Assembly (NCBI RefSeq): GCF_001461035.1
Contig: NZ_LNAM01000164.1
Span: 1-60,159 of the forward strand
DNA length: 60,159 nt
DNA from: Acetivibrio ethanolgignens
Lineage (GTDB): Bacteria > Bacillota > Clostridia > Lachnospirales > Lachnospiraceae
Reading direction: 5' to 3'
The position numbers were made by a program, and so were the translations under genes. How positions within the stretch are numbered: the stretch's first letter is position 1; each line of letters begins with the position of its first letter. Of the stretch, positions 41,949-51,544 are shown piece after piece. The notes beneath the pieces are model-generated. The model ran no database searches. It worked only from the letters and a program-made list of their open reading frames with translations, and was not told where the DNA came from.

Positions 41949-43748
41949 ATGATACGGAAAATAAAGAAATATTGGGAAAGCTTTGCAAAAAGGCATGGAT
42001 TGACAAGTATCCAGTTTACAATATCAGCCTCTTTTACACTGATTGCCGTAGTCTGCATGAGCTTTATAGGTATTATGCTGTATAACAGATTTGTTTCCAG
42101 AACAGAGAAAATGACGGTGCGGGCGACAGAGCAGCTGTTAAACCAGACAAATACAAATCTGGAAACCTATCTTCGTAACATGATGCGGATTTCCGATACG
42201 ATGTATTATTCGGTAATTAAAAATAAGGATATTTCAGCAGAGACCATGGATGGTGAAATGAACCTTCTTTATGAGGCAAATAAGGATTATTTAGTGAATA
42301 TATCCTGCTTTAAAGAGGATGGAACGCTGGTAGAAGCAACGCCGGTTAACAATTTAAAAAAGGATATAGATGTAAGAAATCAGGCATGGTTTACAGCTGC
42401 GGCTCAAAAAATGGAAAATCTGCATTTCTCTACACCCCATGTCCAAAATCTTTTTGACGATACATCCTACCGTTATTATTGGGTGGTGTCCCTAAGCAGA
42501 ATGGTGGAATTTACTTCGGCGGGAAACAATGTGCGTGGAATTTTACTGGTTGATATGAATTTCAGCGGTATTGAGAAGCTCTTTAAGCGTTCAAATTCCT
42601 TGGGAGAGTCTGGGTATATTTATCTGGTAGATAGTGAGGGAAAGCTGATTTACCATCCAAAGCAGAAGCTGATTGCAGCAGGAATTGTAAAGGAAAACAA
42701 TGAAGCTGTGGCAGGCTATGAGGATGGCTCCCATAAGGAAAGCTTTGACGGAGAAAAAAGAGTGGTCACAGTAAAGACAGTTGCCTATACCGGATGGAAA
42801 ATTGTAAATGTAACACCAAACAGTGCCTTTGACATCAATTTGTCCCAGACAAGGTTTTTTGTGATTCTGATTGTATTTATAACGATGGTAGTTATGATTT
42901 TAGTGAACCAGTCAGTTTCTGCTCAGATAGCAAGGCCAATTAAGCGGCTGGATGATTCAGTTAAGGGATTGGAAAATGGCAATCTGGATGTTGTTGTTTA
43001 TGACGGTGGTGGCTCCAACGAGATTGAACATCTTGGGAAGACCCTGAACTCGATGGTGGTACAGCTTCGTAAGCTGATGGAAAAGGTTGTTATGGAGCAG
43101 GAAGAGAAACGGCGTTCTGAGCTGGATGCATTGCAGTCCCAGATTAATCCTCATTTTTTATATAATACTCTGGATTCTATTGTCTGGATGATTGAAGGAG
43201 AACGGTATCAGGAGGCTATCTGCATGGTAACAGATCTTGCCAGCCTGTTCCGTATCAGTCTCAGCAAGGGAAAAAATATTATTTCCATTAAGGATGAGCT
43301 TTTACATGCAAGAAATTACATGAATATACAGAAAATCCGTTATAAAGATAAGTTTTCGATTGAATATGATATTGAAGAGGAAATTTATGAATACGCCACA
43401 GTAAAGCTGATTATACAGCCTCTTTTGGAAAATGCTATTTATTATGGAATTGAGTATATGTATGGTGACGGTGAAATTCTGGTAAAGGGCTATAAGCGTG
43501 GTGAAGATATTTATATTGAGGTTACAGATAATGGCATGGGAATGACGAAGGAGGTTGTGGATCGTCTTCTGACAGACCATAACCGGGTACGGGCTAAGGG
43601 CTCTGGCGTTGGACTTATTAACGTACACAAGAGAATTCAGCTTCGTTATGGAGAGGCCTATGGCCTTACAGTAGAAAGCTGTCCGGATGAAGGTACCACA
43701 GTTAGGATTCATCTGCCAGCTATCCGTTATGAAAGAAGGGAGGGATAG
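41949..43748 (+). CDS. YesM-type sensor histidine kinase
   Basis: 599 residues from ATG 41949. TM helix at about 25-47, extracellular dCache-like sensor (about 50-300), second TM helix (FFVILIVFITMVVMILV), HAMP (IARPIKRLDDSVKGLENGNLD), H-box with QINPHFLYNTLDSIVWM, and the HATPase domain (PLLENAIYYGIEY, TDNGMGM, GSGVGLINVHKR). Standard YesM architecture. The stop is 2 bp before the next gene, so yesN, yesM and two binding proteins form one operon. Confidence 0.93.
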   Translation: MIRKIKKYWESFAKRHGLTSIQFTISASFTLIAVVCMSFIGIMLYNRFVSRTEKMTVRATEQLLNQTNTNLETYLRNMMRISDTMYYSVIKNKDISAETMDGEMNLLYEANKDYLVNISCFKEDGTLVEATPVNNLKKDIDVRNQAWFTAAAQKMENLHFSTPHVQNLFDDTSYRYYWVVSLSRMVEFTSAGNNVRGILLVDMNFSGIEKLFKRSNSLGESGYIYLVDSEGKLIYHPKQKLIAAGIVKENNEAVAGYEDGSHKESFDGEKRVVTVKTVAYTGWKIVNVTPNSAFDINLSQTRFFVILIVFITMVVMILVNQSVSAQIARPIKRLDDSVKGLENGNLDVVVYDGGGSNEIEHLGKTLNSMVVQLRKLMEKVVMEQEEKRRSELDALQSQINPHFLYNTLDSIVWMIEGERYQEAICMVTDLASLFRISLSKGKNIISIKDELLHARNYMNIQKIRYKDKFSIEYDIEEEIYEYATVKLIIQPLLENAIYYGIEYMYGDGEILVKGYKRGEDIYIEVTDNGMGMTKEVVDRLLTDHNRVRAKGSGVGLINVHKRIQLRYGEAYGLTVESCPDEGTTVRIHLPAIRYERREG

Positions 43749-43750
43749 CT

Positions 43751-44674
43751 GTGAAGAAAAAATTAAGTCATGCGGTGCTTTTGACTGGGATTATCCTGTT
43801 TTGTCTTATTATATTCAGTTATGCCTATTGGAATGGAGGAACCATAGAGGATATAGTAAGGGTATCTGTTATTTTGGATTCCCAGAACAGTCAGCAATGG
43901 AAGGTACTGCGGCAGGGGATGGAAAGCTTTGCCAAGGAAAATGAAATTGAGGTAAGCTATGTTATCTTGGCAGGAGAGGAAAGCATTAAGGAGCAGATGG
44001 AAATACTCCACCGTGAAGTGCAAAATGGAGCAGAGGGTATTGTATTAAATCTGCCAAATAAGGGAGCACTGGTAAAACAAATTAATGAAACCTTAAGCCA
44101 GACGCGGATTGTAATGGTGGATTCTTCTCTGCCTCTTACCTTTGATTGTGGCTATATTGCCCCGGATAATGCAGCAATGGGAAAAAAACTTGCAGAAACA
44201 GTGCTTTCAGAAGCCAGAGAAGAGGAGAACTTTGGTATTATGATTGGAAATAGCGATATGCAGGCAAATCAGGAACGCTTGCAGGGAGTGAAGGAGATTC
44301 TGGGAGAGAGGATTGCTTTTGTGGCTTCTACTCCAGATGGAGTGTCTAAGGAGCTTTGGCAAAAAACACAGAGGCTTCTCTTTTTGGATGTTCAGGCAGG
44401 GGAAGCTGCAGTCGATAAGGCAAAGGAGGATGGAAAGCTTCTTTACGGGATTGGAAGAACAGAAAAGCTGGTATATTATCTGGATAAGGGGATAGTAGAC
44501 GCTCTGCTGGTAACTGATGATTTTGTTATGGGATATACGGCATTGCAGAGCTTATATCGGCAGCTTCGCTATTATGCGGCGATTGAAAGTGAGACAATAC
44601 CATATATTCTGGTAGACCGGGAGAATCTTTATACAGGAGAAAATGAGAGGATTCTGTTTCCGGCAGTGCAGTAG
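43751..44674 (+). CDS. Membrane-anchored periplasmic-binding-like protein
   Basis: 307 residues from GTG 43751. An N-terminal helix (HAVLLTGIILFCLIIFSYAYW) without a lipobox anchors it. The rest follows the LacI/RbsB fold (peripla_BP_4): RVSVILDSQNSQQWKVLRQG, GAEGIVLNLPNKGALVKQIN, VMVDSSLPLTF and IAPDNAAMGKKLAE. The C-terminal half is short for a transporter binding protein and no permease follows, so it may present sugar to the adjacent YesM kinase (inference). The ligand is unknown. Confidence 0.8.
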   Translation: MKKKLSHAVLLTGIILFCLIIFSYAYWNGGTIEDIVRVSVILDSQNSQQWKVLRQGMESFAKENEIEVSYVILAGEESIKEQMEILHREVQNGAEGIVLNLPNKGALVKQINETLSQTRIVMVDSSLPLTFDCGYIAPDNAAMGKKLAETVLSEAREEENFGIMIGNSDMQANQERLQGVKEILGERIAFVASTPDGVSKELWQKTQRLLFLDVQAGEAAVDKAKEDGKLLYGIGRTEKLVYYLDKGIVDALLVTDDFVMGYTALQSLYRQLRYYAAIESETIPYILVDRENLYTGENERILFPAVQ

Positions 44675-44694
44675 GGCAGAAAGGGGAAAGAAAG

Positions 44695-45720
44695 ATGAGC
44701 AGAAAAGCATATGGATATCTGGCGACAGTGCTTTTGACAGTGGGGCTTGCATTTTTACTAATTGGTTGTGGCAGTGGTGAAAAGAAAACGACCTCCATCA
44801 AAATAGGGGTCAGTGTATATAATCAGTATGATACCTTTATTTCACAGCTGATGGATTCCTTTGAAAAGGCGGCGAAGGAGAAGGAGACAGAAGAGGGTAT
44901 AACGATTTTTGTTGAGGTTCAGAACGCAGCCGGCAGCCAGAGCGAGCAGAACAATCAGGTAGAAGATTTTATCAATAGTGGCTGTGATGTAATCTGTGTG
45001 AATCTGGTAGACCGTACAGACCCGACGATGATTATTGACAAGGCAAAAAGTGCAGATGTCCCGGTTATCTTCTTTAACCGGGAACTGGTTGAGGAGGATT
45101 TGGAGCGTTGGGAGAAGCTCTATTATGTAGGTGCAGTAGCATTAGAATCTGGTATTATGCAGGGAGAAATTGTGACAGAGGCCTATGAAAAGAATCCGGA
45201 GAAGCTGGATAAGAATGGTGATGGTGTACTCCAGTATGTAATGCTGGAGGGTGAGGCTGGACACCAGGATGCAATTATCCGTACAGAGTATGCTGTCAAT
45301 ACGATTTTAGAATCTGGTATCAGGATGGAAAAGCTGGATCATGCCATTGCCAACTGGAACCGTGGACAGGCACAGGCTAAGATGCAGCAGTGGATTGAAA
45401 ATTTTGGTGATGAAATTGAGCTGGTGCTGTCCAATAATGATGATATGGCTCTGGGGGCAATTGATGCATACAAGGCGGTAGATACACCCCTTGCCCAATA
45501 TCCTTTCATTGCTGGAATCGATGGAACTGAGGTTGGAATGGAAGCCATCAGGGAAGGGACTCTTGGTGCTACTGTGTTTAATGATGGGGCAGGGCAGGCA
45601 AAGCAGATGCTAAGGCTTGCTTTTGATCTGGCAGCAGGGAAAAGCTTCGAGGATGTAGAATATATGGAGGGAAGCTATGTAAGGCTCCCCCATCAGAAGG
45701 TGAAAACAGAAGAAAGATAA
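44695..45720 (+). CDS. MglB-like galactose/glucose-binding lipoprotein
   Basis: 341 residues with a lipoprotein signal (LLTVGLAFLLIGCGSG, lipobox LIGC). It matches MglB: IKIGVSVYNQYDTFISQL, NNQVEDFINSGCDVICVNLVDR, PVIFFNRELV and the EF-hand-like Ca-binding loop DKNGDGVLQY. C-terminal SNNDDMALGAIDAYK and FIAGIDGTEVGMEAI. Likely ligand galactose or glucose (family knowledge). There are no mglA/mglC transporter genes here; the operon ends at a terminator. It could act as co-sensor for YesM. Confidence 0.87.
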   Translation: MSRKAYGYLATVLLTVGLAFLLIGCGSGEKKTTSIKIGVSVYNQYDTFISQLMDSFEKAAKEKETEEGITIFVEVQNAAGSQSEQNNQVEDFINSGCDVICVNLVDRTDPTMIIDKAKSADVPVIFFNRELVEEDLERWEKLYYVGAVALESGIMQGEIVTEAYEKNPEKLDKNGDGVLQYVMLEGEAGHQDAIIRTEYAVNTILESGIRMEKLDHAIANWNRGQAQAKMQQWIENFGDEIELVLSNNDDMALGAIDAYKAVDTPLAQYPFIAGIDGTEVGMEAIREGTLGATVFNDGAGQAKQMLRLAFDLAAGKSFEDVEYMEGSYVRLPHQKVKTEER

Positions 45721-45725
45721 GAAAA

Positions 45726-45755
45726 ATAGGGACTGCTTTTAGCAGTCCCTATGGT
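45726..45755. terminator. Bidirectional terminator
   Basis: ATAGGGACTGC (45726-45736) and GCAGTCCCTAT (45742-45752), perfect 11 bp with loop TTTTA. Shared by the sugar-binding operon and the convergent gene at 45765. Confidence 0.88.
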
Positions 45756-45764
45756 GTATTTTAA

Positions 45765-46352
45765 TTATTCCTCTACGGTAGTTCCATTTTTCCAGTTATT
45801 AATTTTTTCGCGAACAGCCTCCAGTGTCTGCTTGGAAATATCCGGAAGGTCGCTTCCCCAGGCTTTTGTTGCCTGCTTAAAGCCTTTCTCTACAGCAGCC
45901 ATCATCTCATCAGCTTTGGATGGGTCACCGCCAGTTAAGGCAAAAGCAAAAGAATAAATTCGCTCTGAGGTCTGTTCTACGCCCCAGTAGCCATCCTCAG
46001 ATACATCCTCCTTAGCCTGTGCAATATCCTCTGGTGAGAACTTGAGATTGCCGCTCTTTAACAAATCGTAAATATTCATGGAGGTGTTGTAGGTCTCGCC
46101 CTGCTTGCGAAGGGTCTTTGCTACAAGATTTTCCAGCTGTTTCTTCCGGTTCTCCATATCGGCTAAAAGCTTATTAATGGTACCGGTATCCTGCTTATAC
46201 ACCTTTTTAGAATTTGCCTTGTTATCTGATTTTTCATATACCGCTGCCGGGTCTTCTTTTACAGAAGCTGTAGTTTCTGCTTTTGTAGCAGTAGAAGCTG
46301 CTGGTGCAGTATAGGCTGTTGTTGTGTTGTTAGTAATTCCATTTACACTCAT
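45765..46352 (-). CDS. Conserved hypothetical protein
   Basis: 195 residues. The first 60 residues are Thr/Ala/Ser-rich and apparently disordered; the rest is helical with a conserved-looking C-terminus (SEDGYWGVEQTSERIYSFAFALTGGDPSKADEMMAAVEKG, split in two blocks here: SEDGYWGVEQTSERIYSF and GDPSKADEMMAAV). No signal peptide or catalytic motif. Similar proteins occur near motility genes in Clostridia, but I would not assign a function. Single gene; ATG 46352 behind GGAAGGAGAAA on the minus strand. Confidence 0.75.
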   Translation of the reverse strand: MSVNGITNNTTTAYTAPAASTATKAETTASVKEDPAAVYEKSDNKANSKKVYKQDTGTINKLLADMENRKKQLENLVAKTLRKQGETYNTSMNIYDLLKSGNLKFSPEDIAQAKEDVSEDGYWGVEQTSERIYSFAFALTGGDPSKADEMMAAVEKGFKQATKAWGSDLPDISKQTLEAVREKINNWKNGTTVEE

Positions 46353-46499
46353 GGTTCATTTCTCCTTCCGTGGAATCATAAATTCTGGTTATATTATCTA
46401 TATCGGATAGAGCTTAGAAAACTTTATAGAAAAATATATAAAAATACAGAAAAATATGATAAAATAGGGTAATTCAAGGGAAGGCAGGAGGCGTTTTAT

Positions 46500-47279
46500 A
46501 TGGCATTGAAAATAAAAGAATTGGTAATAGGTTCGGGAAGACCAAAAATCTGTGTGCCGGTGACAGCAAATGGGGAAGTCCAGTTGGCAGAGCAGCTGGA
46601 AGCTATAAGAAAAATCTGCTTTTCGGAGGAGAAAAAATGTGTTGATTTGTTGGAATGGAGAATTGATTTCTGGGAAAATATCGAAGATGAAAAAAGTCGG
46701 AAAAGAGCATTGGAGAAGATACATAAGGAGTTTCCTATGCTTCCTCTTTTATTTACTTTCCGAAGCAGGAGAGAGGGGGGTGAAAGAGAACTTTCCTGGA
46801 AGAAATACGAAGGACTCTGTCGCTGGGCTCTGGCACAGGAGGAGGTAGACATCCTGGATATAGAGCTATTTGCGGAGGATAGAGTTTCAGAGAATATTTT
46901 AAAAACCAAACCGGCAGGGAAGTATATTCTTTTATCAAACCATGATTTTGAAAAGACGCCGGTGCAGGAGGATATCCTTGAACGCTTGTTGCAGATGGAC
47001 CGGCTGGGAGCTGACATTTTAAAGGTAGCAGTGATGCCAAAGACAAAGGCAGATGTGCTGACTCTTCTGGAAGCAACGATGGAAATGCAGGAAAGAACAG
47101 AAAAACCGGTGGTAACGATGTCAATGGGAAGGCTTGGGCTGATAAGCCGATTATCCGGTGAAATTTTTGGATCCGCTATTACCTTTGGAACGGCTGGAAA
47201 GGCTTCGGCCCCGGGACAGATAGAGGCGGGAAAGCTTTTTGATATTCTTAATCTGCTGATGCAAAATGGAAAAAGTTGA
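46500..47279 (+). CDS. aroD: Type I 3-dehydroquinate dehydratase
   Basis: Third step of the shikimate pathway, dehydrating 3-dehydroquinate through a Schiff base. 259 residues, family length. Catalytic His in ILLSNHDFEKTP and Schiff-base Lys in ADILKVAVMPKTKAD; CVDLLEWRIDFW and TFRSRREGGERELS also fit. C-terminal VTMSMGRLGLISRLSG and FGTAGKASAPGQ complete the barrel. It stands alone here. The next gene's -35 box overlaps its stop codon. Confidence 0.95.
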   Translation: MALKIKELVIGSGRPKICVPVTANGEVQLAEQLEAIRKICFSEEKKCVDLLEWRIDFWENIEDEKSRKRALEKIHKEFPMLPLLFTFRSRREGGERELSWKKYEGLCRWALAQEEVDILDIELFAEDRVSENILKTKPAGKYILLSNHDFEKTPVQEDILERLLQMDRLGADILKVAVMPKTKADVLTLLEATMEMQERTEKPVVTMSMGRLGLISRLSGEIFGSAITFGTAGKASAPGQIEAGKLFDILNLLMQNGKS

Positions 47280-47304
47280 CATTTTGAGGGTTTAAAGGTA
47301 AAAT
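47276..47304 (+). promoter_or_regulatory. Promoter of the metalloprotease gene
   Basis: TTGACA (47276-47281) containing the aroD TGA, 17 bp, TAAAAT (47299-47304). ATG 47338 follows GGACGTAGAAGG. Confidence 0.8.
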
Positions 47305-47337
47305 TATAGAAAATGATGAAAGGACGTAGAAGGTATT

Positions 47338-49704
47338 ATGAGAAGAGTAAAACAGGCTATATTCGCAATGCTATGTCTTTGTATGGTTTTGGCAATCACA
47401 CCGGTTACAGCCAATGCGAGTAATTTGGAAAACAAAAATCAGGATATTGCCAATATACAGGAAGAGAGTATTCTTAATGAAGAGCTTTATGAGAAATGGG
47501 CAGATAAAAGTAATGGAAAATTTACTTCCGAAGCATTGAAGGAATTTGCTCTAAAATTGCAGGGGGAGTATGTTCCAAGGATTTTGAATGGGATAACAGA
47601 GAGCTTTTCCTTTGCAAAGCCTACCGTAAAGGGAATGAAGATGGGGCTGGAACTTTATAACGACAATCGTGGAAATGCAGCCCTGGCAATGGTTGAGTCT
47701 AATGGCATAAAATATAAGCTGAGCATCAATATGGCCGCCTTAACGGCAACGAATGAAGGGAAGGTAGATGCAGATGCCAATCATGGGGAGTTGTATGGCT
47801 CTATTGCCCATGAGCTGATGCATGCGGTCATGTTTGATGTGACCTCGACAGGAATGCTGGGAGATGGATACTGGACCAATACCTATCATGAGACTGTAGA
47901 TGCTTTTCCCAGCTGGTTTTATGAGGGGATAGCCCAGACTGTGGGTGGCGGCATCGAATGGTGAGGAAGGCTGACAAATGATTTGTATTTCAGAAATTCC
48001 AGAGAGGCACTTATAAAGGAATGGTTGGGGGAATTTTACTATCTGGGATATGAGGCATATGCACAGGGGTATATTGCGGTGCTTTATTTGGGACATATTG
48101 CGGGTGGTGAGGTTGACAGCATTACCAGTGCCAACATTATAAAGGGCTTGGATGCCATCGTGCTGGATGTGGAGGACGGATATTCTCTCAGTCAGGCTAT
48201 CTGCAGGCAAACAAAGCAAAAGTATACGAGCATTGAGGATTTTCAGGAGAAGTTTTCTGGCGATGCCTATGACTTTACAATAGATTTTATGAATTTGATT
48301 GATGTTAATACAGAGGATGTAAGGTGGCATCCTACGGGATCGCTTTTAGCCCGTGATGGACTAGCTGTGAGCAAATTAAAGATGTATCAGGGGCTGTCGG
48401 GAGAGTCTGACTATTTTATTCTGGATATTGCCTGTGGTGGAATATATGACAATTCCAGTGTCCTGGAGGGCAAAAATGTGCGTACAGGCGGCGGAAAGAC
48501 CAAAACAAAGGGCTTGCGGAGAGATGGAACCCTAAACAGGGCTGCAAAAAATCCCTGGACATCCGATTCTTATAAGGAAATCTATGATACAGAAGAAAAG
48601 CAGCATAAAATCACCCTGACTGTGAAGGAAGGCGGTGGAGGAACAGTAACAGGAGAAGGGATTTATAAGAAGAATGCTTCTGTAACTGTCATTGCAAAGG
48701 CTGGAGAAGGGTATAAGTTTGTTCATTGGCTTGAAAACGGCAAAGAGGTTAGTACAGATGAGAACTATAGGTTAACCGTTGCTGGAGATAAAGCTCTTAC
48801 AGCTGTTTTTGAAAAGTTAAATTTGCCGACTTCAACTGAAGCTCTGAAACCGGAGGTCTCTCCGGATGCGGGTAAAGCTCCAGAACCACAGCCATCGCCG
48901 GGTTCGGAAGAAGGTATCAGTCCAGAAGGAGGCTCTGTCCCGGGAGGCGGTATCAGCTCAGGTGGAGGCTCTGCCTCGGGAGGAGTTTCCAGTGAGACGT
49001 CAGGAAGGCAGGAGGAATCAATTAAGACATCCAATGAGTCCCGGAAGAAGGAAAAAGCTTCGGTTTCAAAAGGAAACACCACAGAGGAGACAGCAGTTGT
49101 CTTAAAGGGAAAGATGGATAAAAGCCAAGCTAGTACTGTATCCATAACAAAAGGAATTGTTCAAAAAGCAGTAGATAGCAGTCCTGAGGGTGGAAAGGGT
49201 GCTACGATTGTGTTTAAGGTGAAAACAGTTACTATGGGAAATGCCATTTCCATTCAGCTGTCGGAGGGGGCTCAGAAAACATTATTGAATTCCAAGGTAG
49301 AAGAAGTAAAAGTGGTAACAGATCGGCTTCAGATTTCTTTTACCCCGGAGGCACTAAAAAAGATAAAAAAGGATGTAGGCACTACAGCGGTGATTAGGGT
49401 AGAAAAAATTCCTGCCTCAATGCTTTCTAAGTCAGCATCTAAAATTGCAGATAAGCAGCAAATTTTCAAAATAGACATTACAAATAAGAAGGGAAAATCT
49501 GTAAAAAGATTTGTAAAGAGTACAGTATCTGTGTCGATACCATATGCATTGAAAGATAACGAGGACAAAGATAGGGTATGTGGTGTATATGTGACAGAGA
49601 ATGGGAAGATAAAAAAGGTGACTGGCTCTTACTATGATTCTGCCACAGGGATGGTAATATTAGATGTAAACCAGACAGGAGTGTATGGAATCAGATATCA
49701 ATAA
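47338..49704 (+). pseudogene. Secreted HExxH metalloprotease with InlB-type repeat, interrupted by one in-frame TGA
   Basis: One frame of 788 codons before the stop, broken only by TGA 47962-47964 after VGGGIEW. N-terminal signal peptide (VKQAIFAMLCLCMVLAITPV), zinc site HELMH with WFYEG downstream as probable third ligand. After the stop the frame continues GRLTNDLYFRNSREALIKEW. Residues about 420-490 form a divergent InlB-like repeat (ITLTVKEGGGGTVTGEG), then a Gly/Ser/Pro-rich linker and a C-terminal beta domain. The part before the TGA contains the zinc site and could fold alone, as a 208-residue protein. Both halves keep good coding character, so the lesion is recent, read through, or an error. 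No SECIS-like hairpin was evident. Confidence 0.75.
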
Positions 49705-49747
49705 TTGCATATGCAGACGAGGATTTTCAATGGGATTATCCGAAAGA

Positions 49748-49799
49748 ACTCTCTGCCCGGCTATTTTTCTTTTGGAGAACAGCCGGGCAGGAGTTTTTA
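49748..49799 (+). terminator. Terminator after the metalloprotease gene
   Basis: CTGCCCGGCT (49753-49762) and AGCCGGGCAG (49781-49790), extended by ACTC/GAGT, followed by TTTTTAT. Confidence 0.88.
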
Positions 49800-49820
49800 T
49801 GCTGATGTAAGGACTCTTTC

Positions 49821-49849
49821 TTGACACAGAAAGCTATTCGGGGTAAAAT
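49821..49849 (+). promoter_or_regulatory. ilvE promoter
   Basis: TTGACA (49821-49826), 17 bp, TAAAAT (49844-49849). Only about 35 nt of leader before ATG 49889, too short for a T-box or riboswitch. Confidence 0.82.
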
Positions 49850-49888
49850 CTTAAAAAACAGAGACAGCCGTGGAAAGGAAGTATTCAT

Positions 49889-50914
49889 ATGGAAAAGAAA
49901 AATATTGATTGGGCGAATCTTGGATTTGGTTATCAGAAAACAGACATGCGTTATGTTTCCAATTATAAAAATGGGGTATGGGATGGAGGAGGCCTTACAG
50001 AAGATGATAAAGTGGTAATTAATGAGTGTGCTGGTGTTCTTCAGTATGCACAGACCTGCTTTGAGGGGTTAAAGGCATATACCACAGAGGATGGACATAT
50101 TGTGACCTTCCGCCCGGATCTCAATGCAAAGAGAATGGCAGATTCTGCAAAGAGATTACAGATGCCTGTATTCCCGGAGGAGCGATTTATTGAGGCGGTA
50201 GAGAGGGTAGTTGCAGCTAATGAGGCCTATGTACCGCCTTATGGCTCCGGTGCGACGATGTACATTCGTCCATATATGTTTGGAACCAATCCAGTGATTG
50301 GAGTAAAACCGGCAGATGAATACCAGTTCCGTATCTTTACAACTCCGGTTGGACCATACTTCAAAGGTGGAGTAAAACCACTTACCTTACGGGTATGCGA
50401 CTATGATAGAGCAGCTCCAAAGGGGACAGGGCATATTAAGGCCGGACTTAACTATGCTATGAGTCTTTATGCGATTGTAACTGCCCATGAGGAAGGCTTT
50501 GATGAAAATATGTATCTGGATGCAGCTACAAGAACAAAGGTAGAGGAGACTGGTGGAGCAAACTTTATTTTTATTACGAAGGACAACAAGCTGGTAACAC
50601 CAAAGTCAAGCAGTATTTTACCATCGATTACCCGTCGCTCTCTTATGACTGTAGCAAAGGATTATCTTGGCATGGAATGTGAAGAAAGAGAAGTATACTT
50701 TGACGAGATTAAGGATTTTGCAGAATGTGGGCTCTGCGGCACAGCTGCAGTTATTTCTCCGGTTGGAAAAATTGTTGATCATGGTAAAGAGATCTGTTTC
50801 CCAAGCGGTATGACTAAGATGGGACCGGTGACAAAGAAGCTTTATGACACCTTAACAGGCATCCAGATGGGGAGAATTGAAGCACCAGAGGGATGGATTA
50901 AAGTAATTAAATAG
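49889..50914 (+). CDS. ilvE: Branched-chain amino acid aminotransferase
   Basis: Last step of valine, leucine and isoleucine synthesis, PLP-dependent fold type IV. 341 residues, the size of the longer BCAT class. QTCFEGLKAYTTEDG, FRPDLNAKRMADSAKRL, IRPYMFGTNPVIG, the PLP Lys in GTGHIKAGLNYAMSL and EETGGANFIFI are visible. ATG 49889 behind GGAAAGGAAG. Single-gene unit with its own promoter. Confidence 0.95.
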   Translation: MEKKNIDWANLGFGYQKTDMRYVSNYKNGVWDGGGLTEDDKVVINECAGVLQYAQTCFEGLKAYTTEDGHIVTFRPDLNAKRMADSAKRLQMPVFPEERFIEAVERVVAANEAYVPPYGSGATMYIRPYMFGTNPVIGVKPADEYQFRIFTTPVGPYFKGGVKPLTLRVCDYDRAAPKGTGHIKAGLNYAMSLYAIVTAHEEGFDENMYLDAATRTKVEETGGANFIFITKDNKLVTPKSSSILPSITRRSLMTVAKDYLGMECEEREVYFDEIKDFAECGLCGTAAVISPVGKIVDHGKEICFPSGMTKMGPVTKKLYDTLTGIQMGRIEAPEGWIKVIK

Positions 50915-50943
50915 TTTACTTTTGAAATGAAAATTGGTATGAT
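50915..50943 (+). promoter_or_regulatory. purE promoter
   Basis: TTTACT (50915-50920), 17 bp, TATGAT (50938-50943), directly after the ilvE stop. Confidence 0.7.
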
Positions 50944-50985
50944 AATAGAGAGGTTTAAATTTCTGTAAAAAGGAGCGTGCAGGCC

Positions 50986-51501
50986 ATGGTTAAGGTTGGT
51001 ATCTTAATGGGAAGTGATTCAGACCTTCCTATTATGAGTAAGGCATGTGAAATGCTGAATAAATTTGGAATTGAATATGAGATGAAGATTATATCTGCAC
51101 ACCGGATGCCGGATATTTTTGTGGAATATGCAACGACTGCAGAGGAGCGGGGAATTGAGGTAATTATTGCCGGAGCTGGTGGAGCTGCTCATCTGCCGGG
51201 TATGTGTGCCGCACTTTATAAGCTGCCGGTGATTGGCGTACCAATTGAGACAAAGACATTGGGCGGTGTAGATTCCCTGTATTCTATCGTGCAGATGCCA
51301 TCTGGCATACCGGTAGCTACGGTGGCGATTAACGGGGCAGCCAATGCAGGCATTCTTGCAGCAAAGATTTTATCTATATCTGATCCGTCTTTACGAGAGA
51401 AACTGGCAGCCTACCAGCAGCAGATGAAGGCTTCTGTAGTAGCCAAGGATGAGAAGCTTAACCGTCTGGGCTATGAGGGATATTTAAAACAGTCAAAATA
51501 A
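50986..51501 (+). CDS. purE: N5-carboxyaminoimidazole ribonucleotide mutase
   Basis: Purine synthesis: moves the carboxyl group from N5-CAIR to give CAIR. 171 residues from ATG 50986, 10 bp after AAAAAGGAG; an in-frame GTG at 50977 is too close to that site. [22 protein letters not shown] and [17 protein letters not shown] are the catalytic-site motifs. No PurK or other pur gene is adjacent. DegV follows 43 bp later. Confidence 0.95.
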   Translation: MVKVGILMGSDSDLPIMSKACEMLNKFGIEYEMKIISAHRMPDIFVEYATTAEERGIEVIIAGAGGAAHLPGMCAALYKLPVIGVPIETKTLGGVDSLYSIVQMPSGIPVATVAINGAANAGILAAKILSISDPSLREKLAAYQQQMKASVVAKDEKLNRLGYEGYLKQSK

Positions 51502-51544
51502 ATGGTCTGTGAATAGATTTGAAAATGGAGGACTAGAAAGCAGA

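Noticed and set aside
47962-47964. Selenocysteine codon in the metalloprotease
   Set aside because: No SECIS-like stem-loop is evident just downstream, and the position is outside the zinc site.
49705-49888. T-box or leucine leader upstream of ilvE
   Set aside because: Only about 35 nt separate the predicted start from the ATG, and the hairpin upstream terminates the previous gene.
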